64,000 nt of DNA from Gonatopus flavifemur (Eukaryota > Arthropoda > Insecta > Hymenoptera > Dryinidae), in NCBI GenBank assembly GCA_018340375.1, contig JAFFJZ010000007.1, forward strand, positions 5,518,001-5,582,000, given 5' to 3'. Shown here piece after piece: positions 20,700-32,164 of this stretch. Position 1 is the stretch's first letter. Every line of letters begins with the position of its first letter. The notes under the pieces are model-generated. The model searched no databases. It was not told where the DNA came from and worked only from the letters and a program-made list of their open reading frames with translations. A program made the position numbers and the translations under genes.

Positions 20700-21269
20700 A
20701 AATGTCGACTCGACTCAGAATTTTTTTTAGAATTAAAATTTATTTTTTTAGAGAAATCCTTGGTTACGTAGACAGCGTTCGGGCTATATTATTATTGAGA
20801 AAAAATCCGGAAATCAAGGTGTTTCAATTTTTTCTTAACAATAATGCTGGTCGCAGAATACAAGTATCAGTATGGAATGACAATATTAAACGAATTGAAC
20901 ACATGATCAAAATTAACAATGTAAGTATATCTATATCACATAAGTATTCACTATTTTCCGAGGTTTGTTTTGGAATTTATGTATAATTAATCATTCATAA
21001 ATCTTGAGAGACAATAAATCACATTCTTATAGATTGTTCATATGGATGGGGCTCGATCAACTTCAATCCACAACCCCAAATTTAATAGAGGAAATGTTCC
21101 TTATGAAATTACTATCCAATCGAATACAAGTGTTGTTATTTTGGGAAGACGAAGGTAAGTGAGATATAATACTGATAAATTCAAGATAATTCTACGTTTT
21201 TCAGAACACATCACACGAGGAGATCTAACGAGATATAAAAACTTGGAACCTTCCCGTGATTATTCAGCC

Positions 21270-21830
21270 CATATACATCCCAAATCTCTTTGAATTTTTC
21301 TGGTGGAGATTTAGAAATTGTCTGGAATCTTTTTGAATCTCTCTGAATCCTTCAGAATTTTATTTATTCAGATTTCGCAATTAACTCTGAATTTTCCAAA
21401 ATCTCTCAATTCCTCTAAATTCTTCTAAATTTGTATGAGTCTCTTCGAATCCCTCTGAATTTTTTGAATCTCTCTGAAATCCTTTGAATTCCTCTGGCAT
21501 GTGTAACGCACAGTTTTCTCTAATTTACTTATCTTCGAAGCTCCATGAAACTCCCTAAATGTCTCTGAAATGTCGAACCAAAAATTCCACTTAATTAATT
21601 CTCTCTGAATATCCCTGAATGCCTCTGAATCTCTCTGAATCCTTCTGAATCCTTTCAAAAAGTTCAACACCCAATTTTTTGCAATCCATCAATCCCTGAG
21701 TTCTTCTAAATCTTCCTGAATCACTTTGAATTTTGCTGGATTCCTCTGAATTCTTCTGAATACCTGTGAATCTCCCTAAATCTCTGTAAATTTCTCTAAA
21801 ACGTGAAATTTTTGAAGAGATTCAGAGAAA
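21270..21830 (+). repeat. Degenerate CTCTGAATC minisatellite
   Basis: Dozens of imperfect 9-12-bp units such as TCTCTGAATCC, CTCTGAATTC and TTCTGAATC. It begins about 110 bp after copy B stops matching its sisters, where exons 4-5 would be expected. The open frame on the minus strand here is a by-product of the repeat. Confidence 0.8.
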
Positions 21831-22521
21831 TTTTTTTGTCAAGGTAACCACAGTTATGAGAGAAAATCATAAAATCTGAAAGAATGAATTTCGAATTGTG
21901 TCTTATTATTCCATGTGCAGTTTGGAAATTTAAACTCATGCTCTGATGAACTGATATTTCGTGAGTTCTTCTTGTGCAAAGAGGACAGTGAATTTTATGT
22001 TCTAAAAATTCCCTCATTTTGAAATATTTTTATGTTTGCCATTTGTATACTGGACTATTTTCAATCATAAATGACAATCTGGTTTATATCTTGTTTTCTA
22101 GGTCTCAGTGAACATCATAATCTTTTCCAACCTCATCCAAGTATTACGCGTTTGATATCAACCAAAGTGCTGATCAATTTATAAATAGATATTGCACAAA
22201 ATATGTGTAACTGTCATAACGAAACAGAAAAAAGTCTACATTACTTCATATGTTTATTTTTGTAAGATAAAAATCGTTTTTTCGTTAATGATTTTCAAGT
22301 TTCACTAATTTAAAAATGATGCGTTGTAAATCTGAGTAATAAGAGAGAAAAAGAAACATGTATGATGCCGTGAATATATAATCCGAAATTCAAAACAAAT
22401 AATAATTATATAATCCAAAAATGTTTTAGTATGATTCGGAGGGAGGGAGGGGTTTTAGTATTCACATGTATATATACCCTGTTGAAATTTCCATTAGAAA
22501 ATGATAAATTTTTCCTATTGG
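21831..22521. other. Noncoding stretch
   Basis: No gene or element recognised; AT-rich. Confidence 0.35.
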
Positions 22522-22820
22522 TTCAAATGTGATTCCTGAATTGTGAATTCTTCTTTTTTATCGTAATAGAACGATAAAACATATCGTGTTCTATAAAATC
22601 CATCACAAGTTAGACGAGATCTTATCGCAAGTGTCTTATAGAACACGTTATAGATATCTGAAAAAGATGCTATTCTTTTCAAAATAAATGTGACGGTTCT
22701 TGTAGGACATTCACGACAAAATTCCATGCAGTTTGTAATAAATTCTATAAAATTCGATATTTTTTTATTATTTAATTACGATAGAAAGATGAAAACTCAC
22801 AATTCAGGAACCACATTCAA
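22522..22820. repeat. Inverted-repeat element, about 300 bp
   Basis: TTCAAATGTGATTCCTGAAT at the left pairs with ATTCAGGAACCACATTCAA at the right. The inner GTTCTATAAAATCCATC and CTTATAGAAC give a second pairing. Confidence 0.7.
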
Positions 22821-23250
22821 AGCGATGAGAAAAACTGTATCATCACCTTTGGGAAATTTCTGTGGGAAAACAATCATTATTTTCAAAAAATTCAGGAATT
22901 CATACTATTAATTATTGATATTAATAAATTCCAAAACTGGCGCTTCCTATACGAAATCGTTTTCGACGAGACGCGTCATTTCTACATGAAATTGAAGTGG
23001 AGAATTAATCGAGAAGGAGATCTGTATGAAAATGGTAGCCTGATAAAAAAGATGACGTAGAGGTGACGAAAAAAGCCGTTTGCGATTCCCCTGTATTCAA
23101 ATTGTAAGTGGAATCAACTTACTTTATTGATAGTCATATTGTACGAGTTATAATTATTGATTTTGCTGTGTGATACATCTTTCATTATTATATCATATTA
23201 TACATAAAATAATATGTACACCATGTGTAGTCACTTCGGTCGATAATTCA

Positions 23251-23470
23251 AATAATACAGACGACAATGCCTTTAAGCGAAGAAACATATTTACATCGAT
23301 CAATGAAATAATCGATCTAACCACATAGTCTGAGTAAGAAGTTGTGGTTATTAAGAACATGGATCCGTTCGTATGTTTAAATTTGCTGTATCAGCAACAC
23401 ACGCATCGATTATTTCATTGATCGATGTAAATATGTTTCTTCGCTTAAAGGCATTGTCGTCTGTATTATT
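23251..23470. repeat. MITE with perfect 66-bp inverted arms
   Basis: The left arm 23251-23316 begins AATAATACAGACGACAATGC. The right arm 23405-23470 is its exact reverse complement by eye, with an 88-bp loop. Perfect arms indicate a young insertion or ongoing correction between the arms. Confidence 0.92.
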
Positions 23471-24334
23471 CAAAATAATATGTGTTCTACGAAACATCTC
23501 AATGCAATGAATCCTGGAAGAAGAACTTTTTGAGAAATCATTTAGAATATGAAGGATTTGTCAAAAATTTCAAAGAGAATTGTATTTATTTGACCTTTTC
23601 ACATTTTAAAGAAATTTTTCAATATTTTTGAGAAACTTTAGAAAACCTTGCAACCTCTTGATGAATTAAATTCTATTTAAAACACTTCAAGCATTCTGTC
23701 TATTCTAAAGAATCTGAGGAAGAGTTCCTCTTTCAGAATTTATTCATTATTTTTTTGTGTTATCTGGAGTATCATTTATGACGGAATGAATATTTGGCCA
23801 CCAGTCTCTCGAAGTATCAACGAATTGTATTATTATTATAGAAATATATCTTTATGAATTTTATAATTCAAATTTACAAATGTGATGAAATATGGGACTT
23901 TCTGAGATTTTCGTAGACACGTGGTTATAATATTTTTTGAAATATGATGCCGCTTTCAAATACAGTAGAGGACTTTTTACCGAACATTTTTCTCAATGCG
24001 CAAATTTATTGGTTTCAATTCAGTTAATTATTATTTCGATTACAATAAATATAATAAAAAGGAATAACTCTTGTAGTTAAATTTGAAGCTATTACAATAC
24101 AATAAATAAATTGGGTACGTATGTAATTTTATTTTTGTAGTAGCTGAGAAGTGATTCGATAATTATTCGTGTGTGCACTGATTACTTCGGTACTACTGTT
24201 GAATTTTTTGTTGTTATCATTTTAACACATTTTCTAGATTATATTTTTGAATTAAGTATGCAGACGAATATTCAGTTGATATATTTTCTTTTCTTATTGA
24301 TTTGGGAGGTTTTATGTTCATTTATCTATGCATT
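23471..24334. other. Noncoding stretch
   Basis: AT-rich, no exon or repeat recognised. A 73-codon frame near 24171 is rich in hydrophobic residues and matches nothing I know. Confidence 0.35.
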
Positions 24335-24586
24335 CCCACCAAACAATGATTGTTATTGTCATGTAATACAGGATTTTGCTGTAACGAGGTGACAACCGAA
24401 TAATTTCACACTCCAACTTGTGGTGGTTATATAACAATGACTCTTTCATAATTTCAACATTATTGTTCCGCAACAATCAAACATGTTATATCGATTTAAT
24501 GTAACTGAAACATAACTTTGTGATGTAAGAGATGTGACAAAGTTCCATCACAATTATGTTACCGCAATGAACCTGTGTTTGGTGGG
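24335..24586. repeat. CCCACCAAACA-ended MITE, 252 bp
   Basis: Ends CCCACCAAACA and TGTTTGGTGGG, inverted repeats with one offset base. The inner TGTTATATCG and AACATAACTTTGTGATG words are repetitive. No coding capacity. Confidence 0.7.
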
Positions 24587-24653
24587 TTTGATTCCATGAT
24601 TTTTCAATCATTCAAATTAATGCATTATGTGTCATAAAGATTTCAAATTTACA

Positions 24654-24801
24654 TCCAGATAGCATTTTGAAGGTTCCCTCTAGGCTCGCGTGTAATTTGT
24701 ATGCAGAAGCTGATCCAGATGCGTCGCTTCCTGCGCGTGCTGGCAAATTGCTCGCGAAATTTTATGTACATGCGTCGCCTTGTGAAAGTATGTCGTCTGG
24801 G
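24654..24801. repeat. CCCAGATAAC-family element, copy 2
   Basis: Starts TCCAGATAGCATTTTGAAG and ends AGTATGTCGTCTGGGC. About the same length and interior (GATGCGTCGC, TGCGTCGCC) as 3837-3984. Confidence 0.65.
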
Positions 24802-25539
24802 CGTAAAATGCGATTTCTGGAAGGGAATATATTAAGTTCGTGGATTTAAAGTGTATCTACACGGAGAAAAATGCTGCTTGAAAATATAAAACTTTTTTTT
24901 ATTTTGTTTTATGTCTAACCAAAAACCATAAGGTTCAGTGTTTTTTTCGGATATTATAGAAAAAGTAATGGATTGAATTCAAATGTTTAATGTTGAACTT
25001 TGAACTTCATGAAGTATATAATAAAAGTCGGCTACTCAGTGTTCAAAATTTTGATCTTACTTATTATTTTTTCACAGCATTATTGATTTTCCATATTTTC
25101 ATGTAAAAGTTCATTTTACAGACTTGATTGTTTTTGATTTATTAGAAATCAGAAAAATGAGGAAAAGTTTTATATTTTCCATGTATATAAAAAAGTAATT
25201 CCATATTTTATCGGATATGAATTTTCAAGTCTCAAATATATTCACGCAACAACATAATTAGAAGCTTGAGTGATAATATTTTCTAATTGAAGGAAGGGGA
25301 AAATTTAATGATTCATTTCAAGTTGTTTCTATGAAAATTCGAGTTGAATATACCGGATTTTTCAGAACTCATCATTCACATTTTTGTGGCATATATTCTA
25401 CAGCCAAAATGTAAGAATTTTCCATTTGAAAATTTTTTTGGAGTTTTATAGTCTTAGAAATATGAATACTTTTTATTTTTCTTCCCTCAAATTCAAATCA
25501 TTCAGAAGCATTGTGTGCTATATACTTGAGAGGATACGA
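24802..25539. other. Noncoding stretch before the first gypsy element
   Basis: AT-rich; nothing recognised. Confidence 0.35.
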
Positions 25540-25841
25540 TGTAACGATTTTGGGCGAGTTTACGTCCCGCAGGCTCGTTACGAGGCCTCTCAGGTTAGCA
25601 CGGATGAATAAATACTGCACGGATACATAAATCGATATTTATTGGAAACGAGTGTAGAAATCGTTATTACGTCGCGAACGTGTCTTTCATTCCGATAGAT
25701 GATATTTGAACTGAACGGGCGAACGGTCGCAAGGATTCTGAACGACGCGTCTCCAACCGCTTTCGTGAGAAGCCGTTATCCCCACTCTCGGAGTGTATCT
25801 TTGTCTCTGTCTCTCTCTCGCTCATGCGTAGGAACCCTACA
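25540..25841 (-). repeat. 3' LTR of the CsRn1-like element
   Basis: In element sense it starts TGTAGGGTTCC and ends ATCGTTACA (TG..CA). Identical by eye to 31355-31656 over 302 bp, so the insertion is recent. Confidence 0.95.
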
Positions 25842-26152
25842 TATACTCCCCTCCTAAGTGACGAAGGAGCGAAAATTTGAATATTTAAAAATTGTTTTGG
25901 CTTGAAAAACACGTTTCGCTTCGTAAAGAACTTGTACATCAATTTTTACAAAATTGTTTGTTTGAACTTTATGAATCAACATAACTTTTGATTCGTTGCT
26001 TATATTAAAATGGTGCATTCATGATGTTAACAAAAACATTATTATTAGTCTTATTATTAATGTCATTTGGCAGTCGCAACTAAATGAAATTATTATATTT
26101 AATACTAGATCGGATTAGAATTAATTCTTTATGAACAAGGATAGGAATGAAT

Positions 26153-29100
26153 CTATATATTAAATTGAACTCTTTTCTTTCTTTGGTATGTACGAATGTT
26201 CGGAACATCTTGGTCACACGTAACACGATTGGGAAGATCATCTCTTAAGAAGTACGCAGGTTTAACATTCTCAATCGATACTTGACGAGATTGGCCGCTT
26301 ACATCTATTTCCAACGTTCGATCCGAATTACGTCCAAGAACTTTATGTGGACCTGTATAAGGACGTTCAAGTGACCGCTTGGCATGACCAACTCGTAAAA
26401 ATACATGTGAACAAGTATTGATGTCCTTGAACATGAAAGCGCGTCGTTTATATTTATGTTCTACAGGAACAGGTTTCACCGCACGCATATGCGCGCGAAA
26501 CTCCTCTATGAAAATCTGTGGGTCCGGTGCGAAATCGTCGGAAAGCATCATTTCACCTGGAATACGAAGAGTTGTGCCGTACAAAAATTCAGCGGGAGAG
26601 GAACCGATTTCTAAAACGTTAGTACGAAGACCTAATAAGACTGTGGATAATGTGCGGGTCCATTGCGCGTCCGCATGACACATAATTGCGGCTTTCAGAC
26701 ACCTATGCCACCTTTCTATCATGCCATTGGCAGCAGGGTGATAGGGTGTCGTACGTATTCGTTCACATCCGGTGGTTTGCAACAATGCCTTGAAAATTTG
26801 TGACTCGAACTGGGATCCTTGATCCGATGTAAGAATTTCAGGAGATCCAAATCGTGTGACCCAATTGTCAACAAAAGCACGACAAATGGTTGACGCCTCT
26901 ATGTCCCTGATCGGAATGGCCTCAGGCCAGCGAGAAAAACGATCGATCATGGTTAAGCAATATTTATAACCGTCAGAGACAGGCAAGGGACCAACTATAT
27001 CGATATGCACATGTTTGAAGCGACCATCTGGTGCCACAAACTGTGCAGGAATCACGTGGTTGTGTCGCGTTATTTTAGTTTGTTGGCATTCGGGACAAGC
27101 TTTACACCATGCTGTGATGTCTTTGTGCATGCCAGGCCACACGTATTTCTTTCGAATAACTCGATCAGTCACTTTGGCTCCTGGATGTGCCGGACTATGA
27201 AAAAGATGGAATATATGCTCTCTCAAAGATTTGGGAATGACGGGACGAAGAGCTTCCCCAGTTAAATCGCAAATAATGGTTGTATGATCTTCTCCCCATT
27301 GAATTTTACGCAAATTTAGAGCCGTATTAGGATCCTGCAGAATTGTCTTAATTTCTTCGTCTTTGGTTTGTTCCTGGGCTAGATCCTGAAGACCCCAATC
27401 CGTTGGGAGTCTCAACGCTGATATACGGGACAACGAATCCGCAACGACATTATCTTCTCCTGGAAGATGTTCGATTTGAGTTGTGAACTCAGAAATGTAT
27501 GCTAATTGCCGTTGTCTCCGAGGAGGGCGTTCTCGAGTTTTTGCTGGAATGCGAATTTCAGGGGTTTATGATCGGTTATCACCTTAAAGTTCTGCCCTTC
27601 GAGGAAATATTTGAAATAACGTATAGCTTCAAAAATAGCCGTCAACTCCCGATCATATGTACTATATGCTTGTTGCGCAGGGGTGAATCGTCGCGAGAAA
27701 AAGGCTAATGGCCTCCAAGTCCCCGAATGTAATTGTTCTAGGGTTGCCCCCATTCCCGTATCGGAAGCGTCCGTAACTAACCGCGTTTCGGCACCTGAAG
27801 ATGGATGGGTGAGGAGAGCGGCATTGGCCAAATCATTTTTTGCCTTAACGAATGCCTGCTCCGATGGCGGAGTCCATGCTATGGGACGCTTATCGTTTTT
27901 TGTTGCGCCAACAAGATAACTGTCTAATAAGGCTAGAGTTGTAGCAGCCATTGGTAAGCTACGCCGATAAAAGTTGACCATGCCTAAGAAACGTCTCAAT
28001 TCTTTGACCGTTTTTGGCTGAGGGAATTGGACAATGGCCTGAACTTTTTGTAGGAATGGGTTTTAATCCTCCGACTTGATTAGATAACCAAGAAACTCAA
28101 TTTCATTTTTACCGAACTGGCATTTCTCGATATTCAGACGCAATGCAAAATCATGTAGTCGCTCGCAAACAATTTGTAAGTGTTTTTCATGTTCAGCTTG
28201 ATTGGCTGAAGCTATAAGGATATCGTCTACATACGCGAAAGCGAAATGCAAATCTCCTAACGCGCGATGAATATATCGTTGGAATGTCTGCCCGGCGTTA
28301 CGCAATCCGAAAGTCATACGATTATACTCAAATAACCCGAATGGCGTGATGACGGCGGTTTTCTACGTGTTCGGGAGCAACGGGGATTTGATTGTACGCT
28401 TTCCGTAGATCGAGCTTAGAAAAAAAATTTTTACCCGCCAAGTTGGCAGTGAAATCTTGAATTTGCGGCAAAGGATAACGATCTGGTACGGTAATTGCAT
28501 TAAGACGTCGGTAATCCCCACAAATGCGCCAATCACCGTCTTTTTTTTTAATCATATGTATAGGAGAAGCCCATGGGCTTTTAGAAGGTCTACAAATTCC
28601 ATCCTCGATCATCTGCGCGAATTGTGCCTTGGCGGCCACCAGCTTATCTGGAGCAAGACGCCTGGCTCTTTCGAAAACCGGGGGGCCTTTGGTTACTATG
28701 ACGTGCTGTATTTCTTGGTGCGGGTTCATCCGAATTTGAGATGTTCCGATAATCGATGAGAATTTCGCTACGATATGAGAGTACGGGTTGGATCGATCAG
28801 TTGCGCTAACCTCGAAAATATTTGGTTTCCTGAAAAATCCTCTAACTCTACAATCTGAAATTGAATCTATTAATGTCGCCTCATGTAATGCCGGTACCAG
28901 TTTAAAATGTGCGAGGAAATCCGCGCCAATAATTGGTGTTGGGACCGCGGCAACCAGGAAATTCCACGTGTTGACTTTGCCAAATCCTAAATCAATAGAA
29001 ATACGTTTCTCTCCAAATGTCTGAACTCGCGAATCGTTAGCAGCATACAAGACTAAATTGTCTGGTTGTACTGCACGTGATTTGTCTACGGGGAGTAATG

Positions 29101-29263
29101 ATAAATCCGAACCAGTATCTATTAGAAATATTTTTCCGGATAATTTGTCCTTAATATGGAGACGCCTTGATGGGTTGACAACTGATCCAACCGTCTCAAC
29201 ATCGGTCAGTTCATCTAGTTTTCCGTTTTTTCGTGAGGTTTCCATGAACAAGGTTTTTCGCAT
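26153..29263 (-). pseudogene. pol: pol of the CsRn1-like element (protease-RT-RNase H-integrase), frameshifted
   Basis: Pieces in order on the minus strand: 28328-29263 with protease (IDTGSDLSLLP) and the start of reverse transcriptase (ICGDYRRLN, FSKLDLRKAYNQI); 28063-28317 with the RT catalytic AYVDDILIA; 27502-27999 with RNase H (LVTDASDTGMGA, TYDRELTAI); 26153-27433 with integrase (H-H-C-C zinc region HSPAHPG..CPECQQ, then HVHIDIVGP, LTSDQGSQF and GMIERWHR as the D-D-E core) and a C-terminal tail. It begins in the -1 frame relative to gag, with a 49-nt overlap, as in ribosomal-frameshift elements. Four one-base shifts break it, near 28360, 28068, 28047 and 27526, each at or beside a short homopolymer. 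Two of them lie about 20 bp apart and cancel each other. No other stop is needed to explain the breaks. Confidence 0.9.
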
Positions 29264-30132
29264 TTCCTTGCTTTCACACCAAATCTATGATGATATTTAC
29301 AAAGTCGCGAGGAACTCGAGCTCCTCGACCCATCATGCTTTCGGTTCACAGATTTATCGCGGGATCGATTTTGAGATATGTCGCGCTGCAATTTGTCAAC
29401 CGATACTGTTAATTTCTTGATGAGATCGTACAAGGGATTCGAGGCACTATTGTCGTCATGAACCGGAGTTATTTTAGGTTTTGGTCGTTCCTCACTAACA
29501 GCATGTTGTGATGCGACGGGTGACGTAACGAAACTGGTAGGTTGCATGTATTCCGCGGCTCGGTCGGCTAATGTCGCTAAGGCACTCAAAGACTCAACCT
29601 CTGGGATTGCGACAAAACTTCGAATTTGACTCGGAAGTTGTTCTATAAAAATGGATCTAATCACGTCATCGCCACACCTGCCTTCATTTAATGCTTGTAA
29701 ACGGCTCAATAATACCGAAGGTTTCCCATCATATACTACTTCACCTTTGAGGAGTTGTCTGAGGCGTGCTTCGGGCGACGCCGTGTATCTCGAGATTAAT
29801 CTTTCTTTAATCAGTCCGAATAAATTATCAGGTGTAGGCTGTGTCGCGATTAGATCTTGTATCGTTATCATGCCCTCGCAGTCTAATTCTGCAATGACAT
29901 GATCCGCCTTAGTACGGTCTTGTGTAATCCTCGCAGTTCTGAAAGAAGCCTCGACCTGCATAAACCAGATGGCTGGGTTTTCTTTAAAAAATTTTGGTAT
30001 CTTGGGGATACGGTATGAATCCGCACGTGCGTCATTTTGACCATCCCCCAATGGTAGTCCGTTACCGTCAGGATTCGCCATTTTATAAATTACGTACACC
30101 AAAATGAAGAAAATAATAAGTGAAATCCACAT
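29215..30132 (-). CDS. gag: gag of the CsRn1-like element
   Basis: Structural protein of the retrotransposon particle. The long frame starts at 30132, but its first 17 residues are a hydrophobic stretch. The more likely start is the next Met at about 30081 (MANPDGNG), giving about 288 aa. The middle (WFMQVEASFRTARI, YTASPEARLRQLL, LPSQIRSFVA) is a typical capsid-like region of this clade. The C-terminus has LCKYHHRFGVKARKCEKPC, the C-H-C-C pattern that replaces the usual CCHC zinc knuckle in CsRn1 elements. The end overlaps pol by 49 nt in the -1 frame, in a stretch with two A-runs. Confidence 0.88.
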   Translation of the reverse strand: MWISLIIFFILVYVIYKMANPDGNGLPLGDGQNDARADSYRIPKIPKFFKENPAIWFMQVEASFRTARITQDRTKADHVIAELDCEGMITIQDLIATQPTPDNLFGLIKERLISRYTASPEARLRQLLKGEVVYDGKPSVLLSRLQALNEGRCGDDVIRSIFIEQLPSQIRSFVAIPEVESLSALATLADRAAEYMQPTSFVTSPVASQHAVSEERPKPKITPVHDDNSASNPLYDLIKKLTVSVDKLQRDISQNRSRDKSVNRKHDGSRSSSSSRLCKYHHRFGVKARKCEKPCSWKPHEKTEN

Positions 30133-31340
30133 AAGAACGAAATGTTGCGTGGTAAATTCACGATAACTGGTGGAAATATTTACCGTATTCCAGGGTACGA
30201 GAATATCTCCGAATGAATTCGCACTTTATCACGTGTTATTATTTTCGTAAGTCGTGATGCAAGCGATCAATCTCATCAATCAGGAGATGTATGTAAACGT
30301 GAGTGTTTATAAAATGTGTTACACGTAAATAGACATGATTGTAATGTGAAGTAACATTTTTGTTTGATATACGAATTATTTGTTTGAACTCGATTAGTTG
30401 AAAAAGGCACATGAATATGGTGACAAAGAATTATATCGATGCAACTTATGTCATATTAATCAAACTAATCTTTTTGAATAATAGTAATCAATTGTTTGGG
30501 ACATGTCTATTTCGATAAATACGCTCAAATGATGATATAGTTAACCAAAAATTATTAATGATTTCTAGGACATTTAGAATGCAATGTTTGTTTGTCCGAT
30601 AAAATGAATCGATATCTTGAATCGTAATCAATAATATATAAGTATGCACTAATTGAAATTATCGTTAATATTCTGATAATCTGCCAAATGACCGCATGAA
30701 ACAAATAAAAACTTTAATATTGAATTCGAGTTATTTATACGAAGAAAAGATCGAAAATGGTCAACACGTTTTGTGGAACAAAGTAAAGGAAAAAAAATAA
30801 TGTAAATAAATACTAATCTTCGTTGATGCAGGAATCCGTTACGCGAGTCGTCTTGTTGAGAGGATCAGTCTCGTTTAGTTCCGTGATTGGCCGAATTCGT
30901 GAAGTCTGTGAACCACGCACGTGATTGGCTGGTTTGTACCACGTGGTTTCGGAGAAGAAGGTGGCGATAAAGACGACGCCGCGTACCCAAAATGGCTAAC
31001 TTTTTGACGTGGGATTCACGTGATGCGATTGGAGACTATGACGAAGTTAAATCGATGCTCTCATGATTTGCACGATGAGGAGGATCCGAATTTCGTCTCG
31101 GTGCCCGTTCATCATCTGTTCTCATGGAAAATGCGCTCGATTCTTTTATTTCAGGTAGTTGTCCAAACTTGTTACGCAGTACGCGTCAAACTTTGCAATA
31201 TTTTTTTCGCGACGTATTTCACACATGAAATAACTATTTGTTCATTCTTGTACGGCGATGACTGAGAGTTAATGCCAATATGCCGATTATAATGTCTGAA
31301 TCACTCATTTACACATCCGAAATTCTTAACGAACTTTGTA

Positions 31341-31353
31341 GTCGGGGTCACCA
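31341..31353 (-). promoter_or_regulatory. tRNA-Trp primer-binding site
   Basis: TGGTGACCCCGAC on the minus strand, one base inside the 5' LTR. Complementary to the CCA end of tRNA-Trp, the primer known for CsRn1-type elements. Confidence 0.8.
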
Positions 31354-31354
31354 A

Positions 31355-31656
31355 TGTAACGATTTTGGGCGAGTTTACGTCCCGCAGGCTCGTTACGAGG
31401 CCTCTCAGGTTAGCACGGATGAATAAATACTGCACGGATACATAAATCGATATTTATTGGAAACGAGTGTAGAAATCGTTATTACGTCGCGAACGTGTCT
31501 TTCATTCCGATAGATGATATTTGAACTGAACGGGCGAACGGTCGCAAGGATTCTGAACGACGCGTCTCCAACCGCTTTCGTGAGAAGCCGTTATCCCCAC
31601 TCTCGGAGTGTATCTTTGTCTCTGTCTCTCTCTCGCTCATGCGTAGGAACCCTACA
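31355..31656 (-). repeat. 5' LTR of the CsRn1-like element
   Basis: 302 bp, same sequence as 25540-25841. Followed on the + strand by ACGA, the target duplication also found before 25540. Confidence 0.95.
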
Positions 31657-31845
31657 ACGAGCACATAGGTGGCTCCATCTGGTGGAATTTTATTTCCGAT
31701 TAAAATACTCAAAACTGAACTCATAGAAAAGTCTGAAATTCTCAGGGATGAATCTTTGGAGGTTCATCTAGGTCTGTACAGAGTCGGATTTTGAATTTCG
31801 AGAATGAGCAAAAAAAATTTTTTATATTTTAATTAGAAAAACGAC
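31657..31845. repeat. Dispersed repeat, target of the CsRn1-like insertion
   Basis: GGCTCCATCTGGTGGAATTTT, ACTCAAAACTG and GAGGTTCATCTAGGTCTGTA closely match 52889-53075 (AGCTCCATCTGATGGAATTT, GAGGTTGATCTAGGTCTGTA). Confidence 0.7.
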
Positions 31846-31848
31846 ATA

Positions 31849-32162
31849 CAGGGTATCCCAGAACAAAATATGAACCTTTCACCAGTGTGTTCCTGAGAGA
31901 AAACTGAAAAACTTTTCCATATAACATTTCTCAATCCGAAGCTTCGTTTTTGAGTTATAAACAAAATAAATTAACCATTCAGGCGACGAGTACACTGGCT
32001 ACACCAATGATCGAAGAGTATACTTATGTAGCATTCACTTGATTGGTTGGAGTCAACTCTTAAACTAAGCTCCGGATCAAAAAATGTTAAATGGAAAATT
32101 TGTTCAGTTTTCTCTTGGGAATACGCTGGTGAAATGTTGATATTCTGTTCTGGGACACCCTG
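31849..32162. mobile_element. CAGGGTGTCCC-ended inverted-repeat element, TA target
   Basis: Ends CAGGGTATCCCAGAACA and TGTTCTGGGACACCCTG with long imperfect arms (TTTCACCAG, GAGAAAACTGAA). TA on both sides. This end type is widespread in insect genomes and TA duplication suggests Tc1/mariner-driven spread. No coding frame inside. Confidence 0.75.
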
Positions 32163-32164
32163 TA

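Larger units (their letters stand above)
14671..21158 (+). pseudogene. RPA70-like OB-fold gene, tandem copy B, 3'-truncated
   Basis: Exon 1 (14671-14801) starts MAQNVRN in the same ATCATCATGGCT context as the other copies and ends at a GTAAGT donor in phase 2. Exon 2 (20752-20920) follows a clean TTTTTTTAG acceptor and encodes the first half of the OB fold (LNNNAGRRIQVSVWND). Exon 3 (21033-21154) encodes IVHMDGARST and KFNRGNVPYEITIQSNT, then diverges just after LG. At that point copy A and C homology stops: reading on gives TAA at 21156-21158, and splicing at GTAAGT also leads soon to a stop. The second domain (exons 4-5) is absent. The product, if made, would be about 140 aa with one OB fold only. 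Intron 1 has grown to 5.95 kb through a MITE (14881-15292) and a 4.35-kb transposon (16353-20699). Confidence 0.65.
25540..31656 (-). mobile_element. Ty3/gypsy LTR retrotransposon, CsRn1-like, 6117 bp
   Basis: Two 302-bp LTRs identical by eye bound a minus-strand gag-pol. The flanks carry the 4-bp duplication ACGA. The primer-binding site TGGTGACCCCGAC (31341-31353, minus strand) matches the 3' end of tRNA-Trp, and gag ends in a CHCC-type cysteine motif. The tRNA-Trp primer, the CHCC gag motif and the 4-bp duplication are together the hallmarks of the CsRn1 clade. A purine tract (GGAGGGGAGTA in element sense, 25846-25856) precedes the 3' LTR. The element inserted into a repeat also seen at 52889-53075. 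Confidence 0.93.

Noticed and set aside
21425..21670. 81-codon minus-strand frame rich in RDIQR
   Set aside because: Translation of the CTCTGAATC minisatellite.
26418..29902. Several plus-strand frames of 60-120 codons
   Set aside because: Shadows antisense to gag and pol of the CsRn1-like element.
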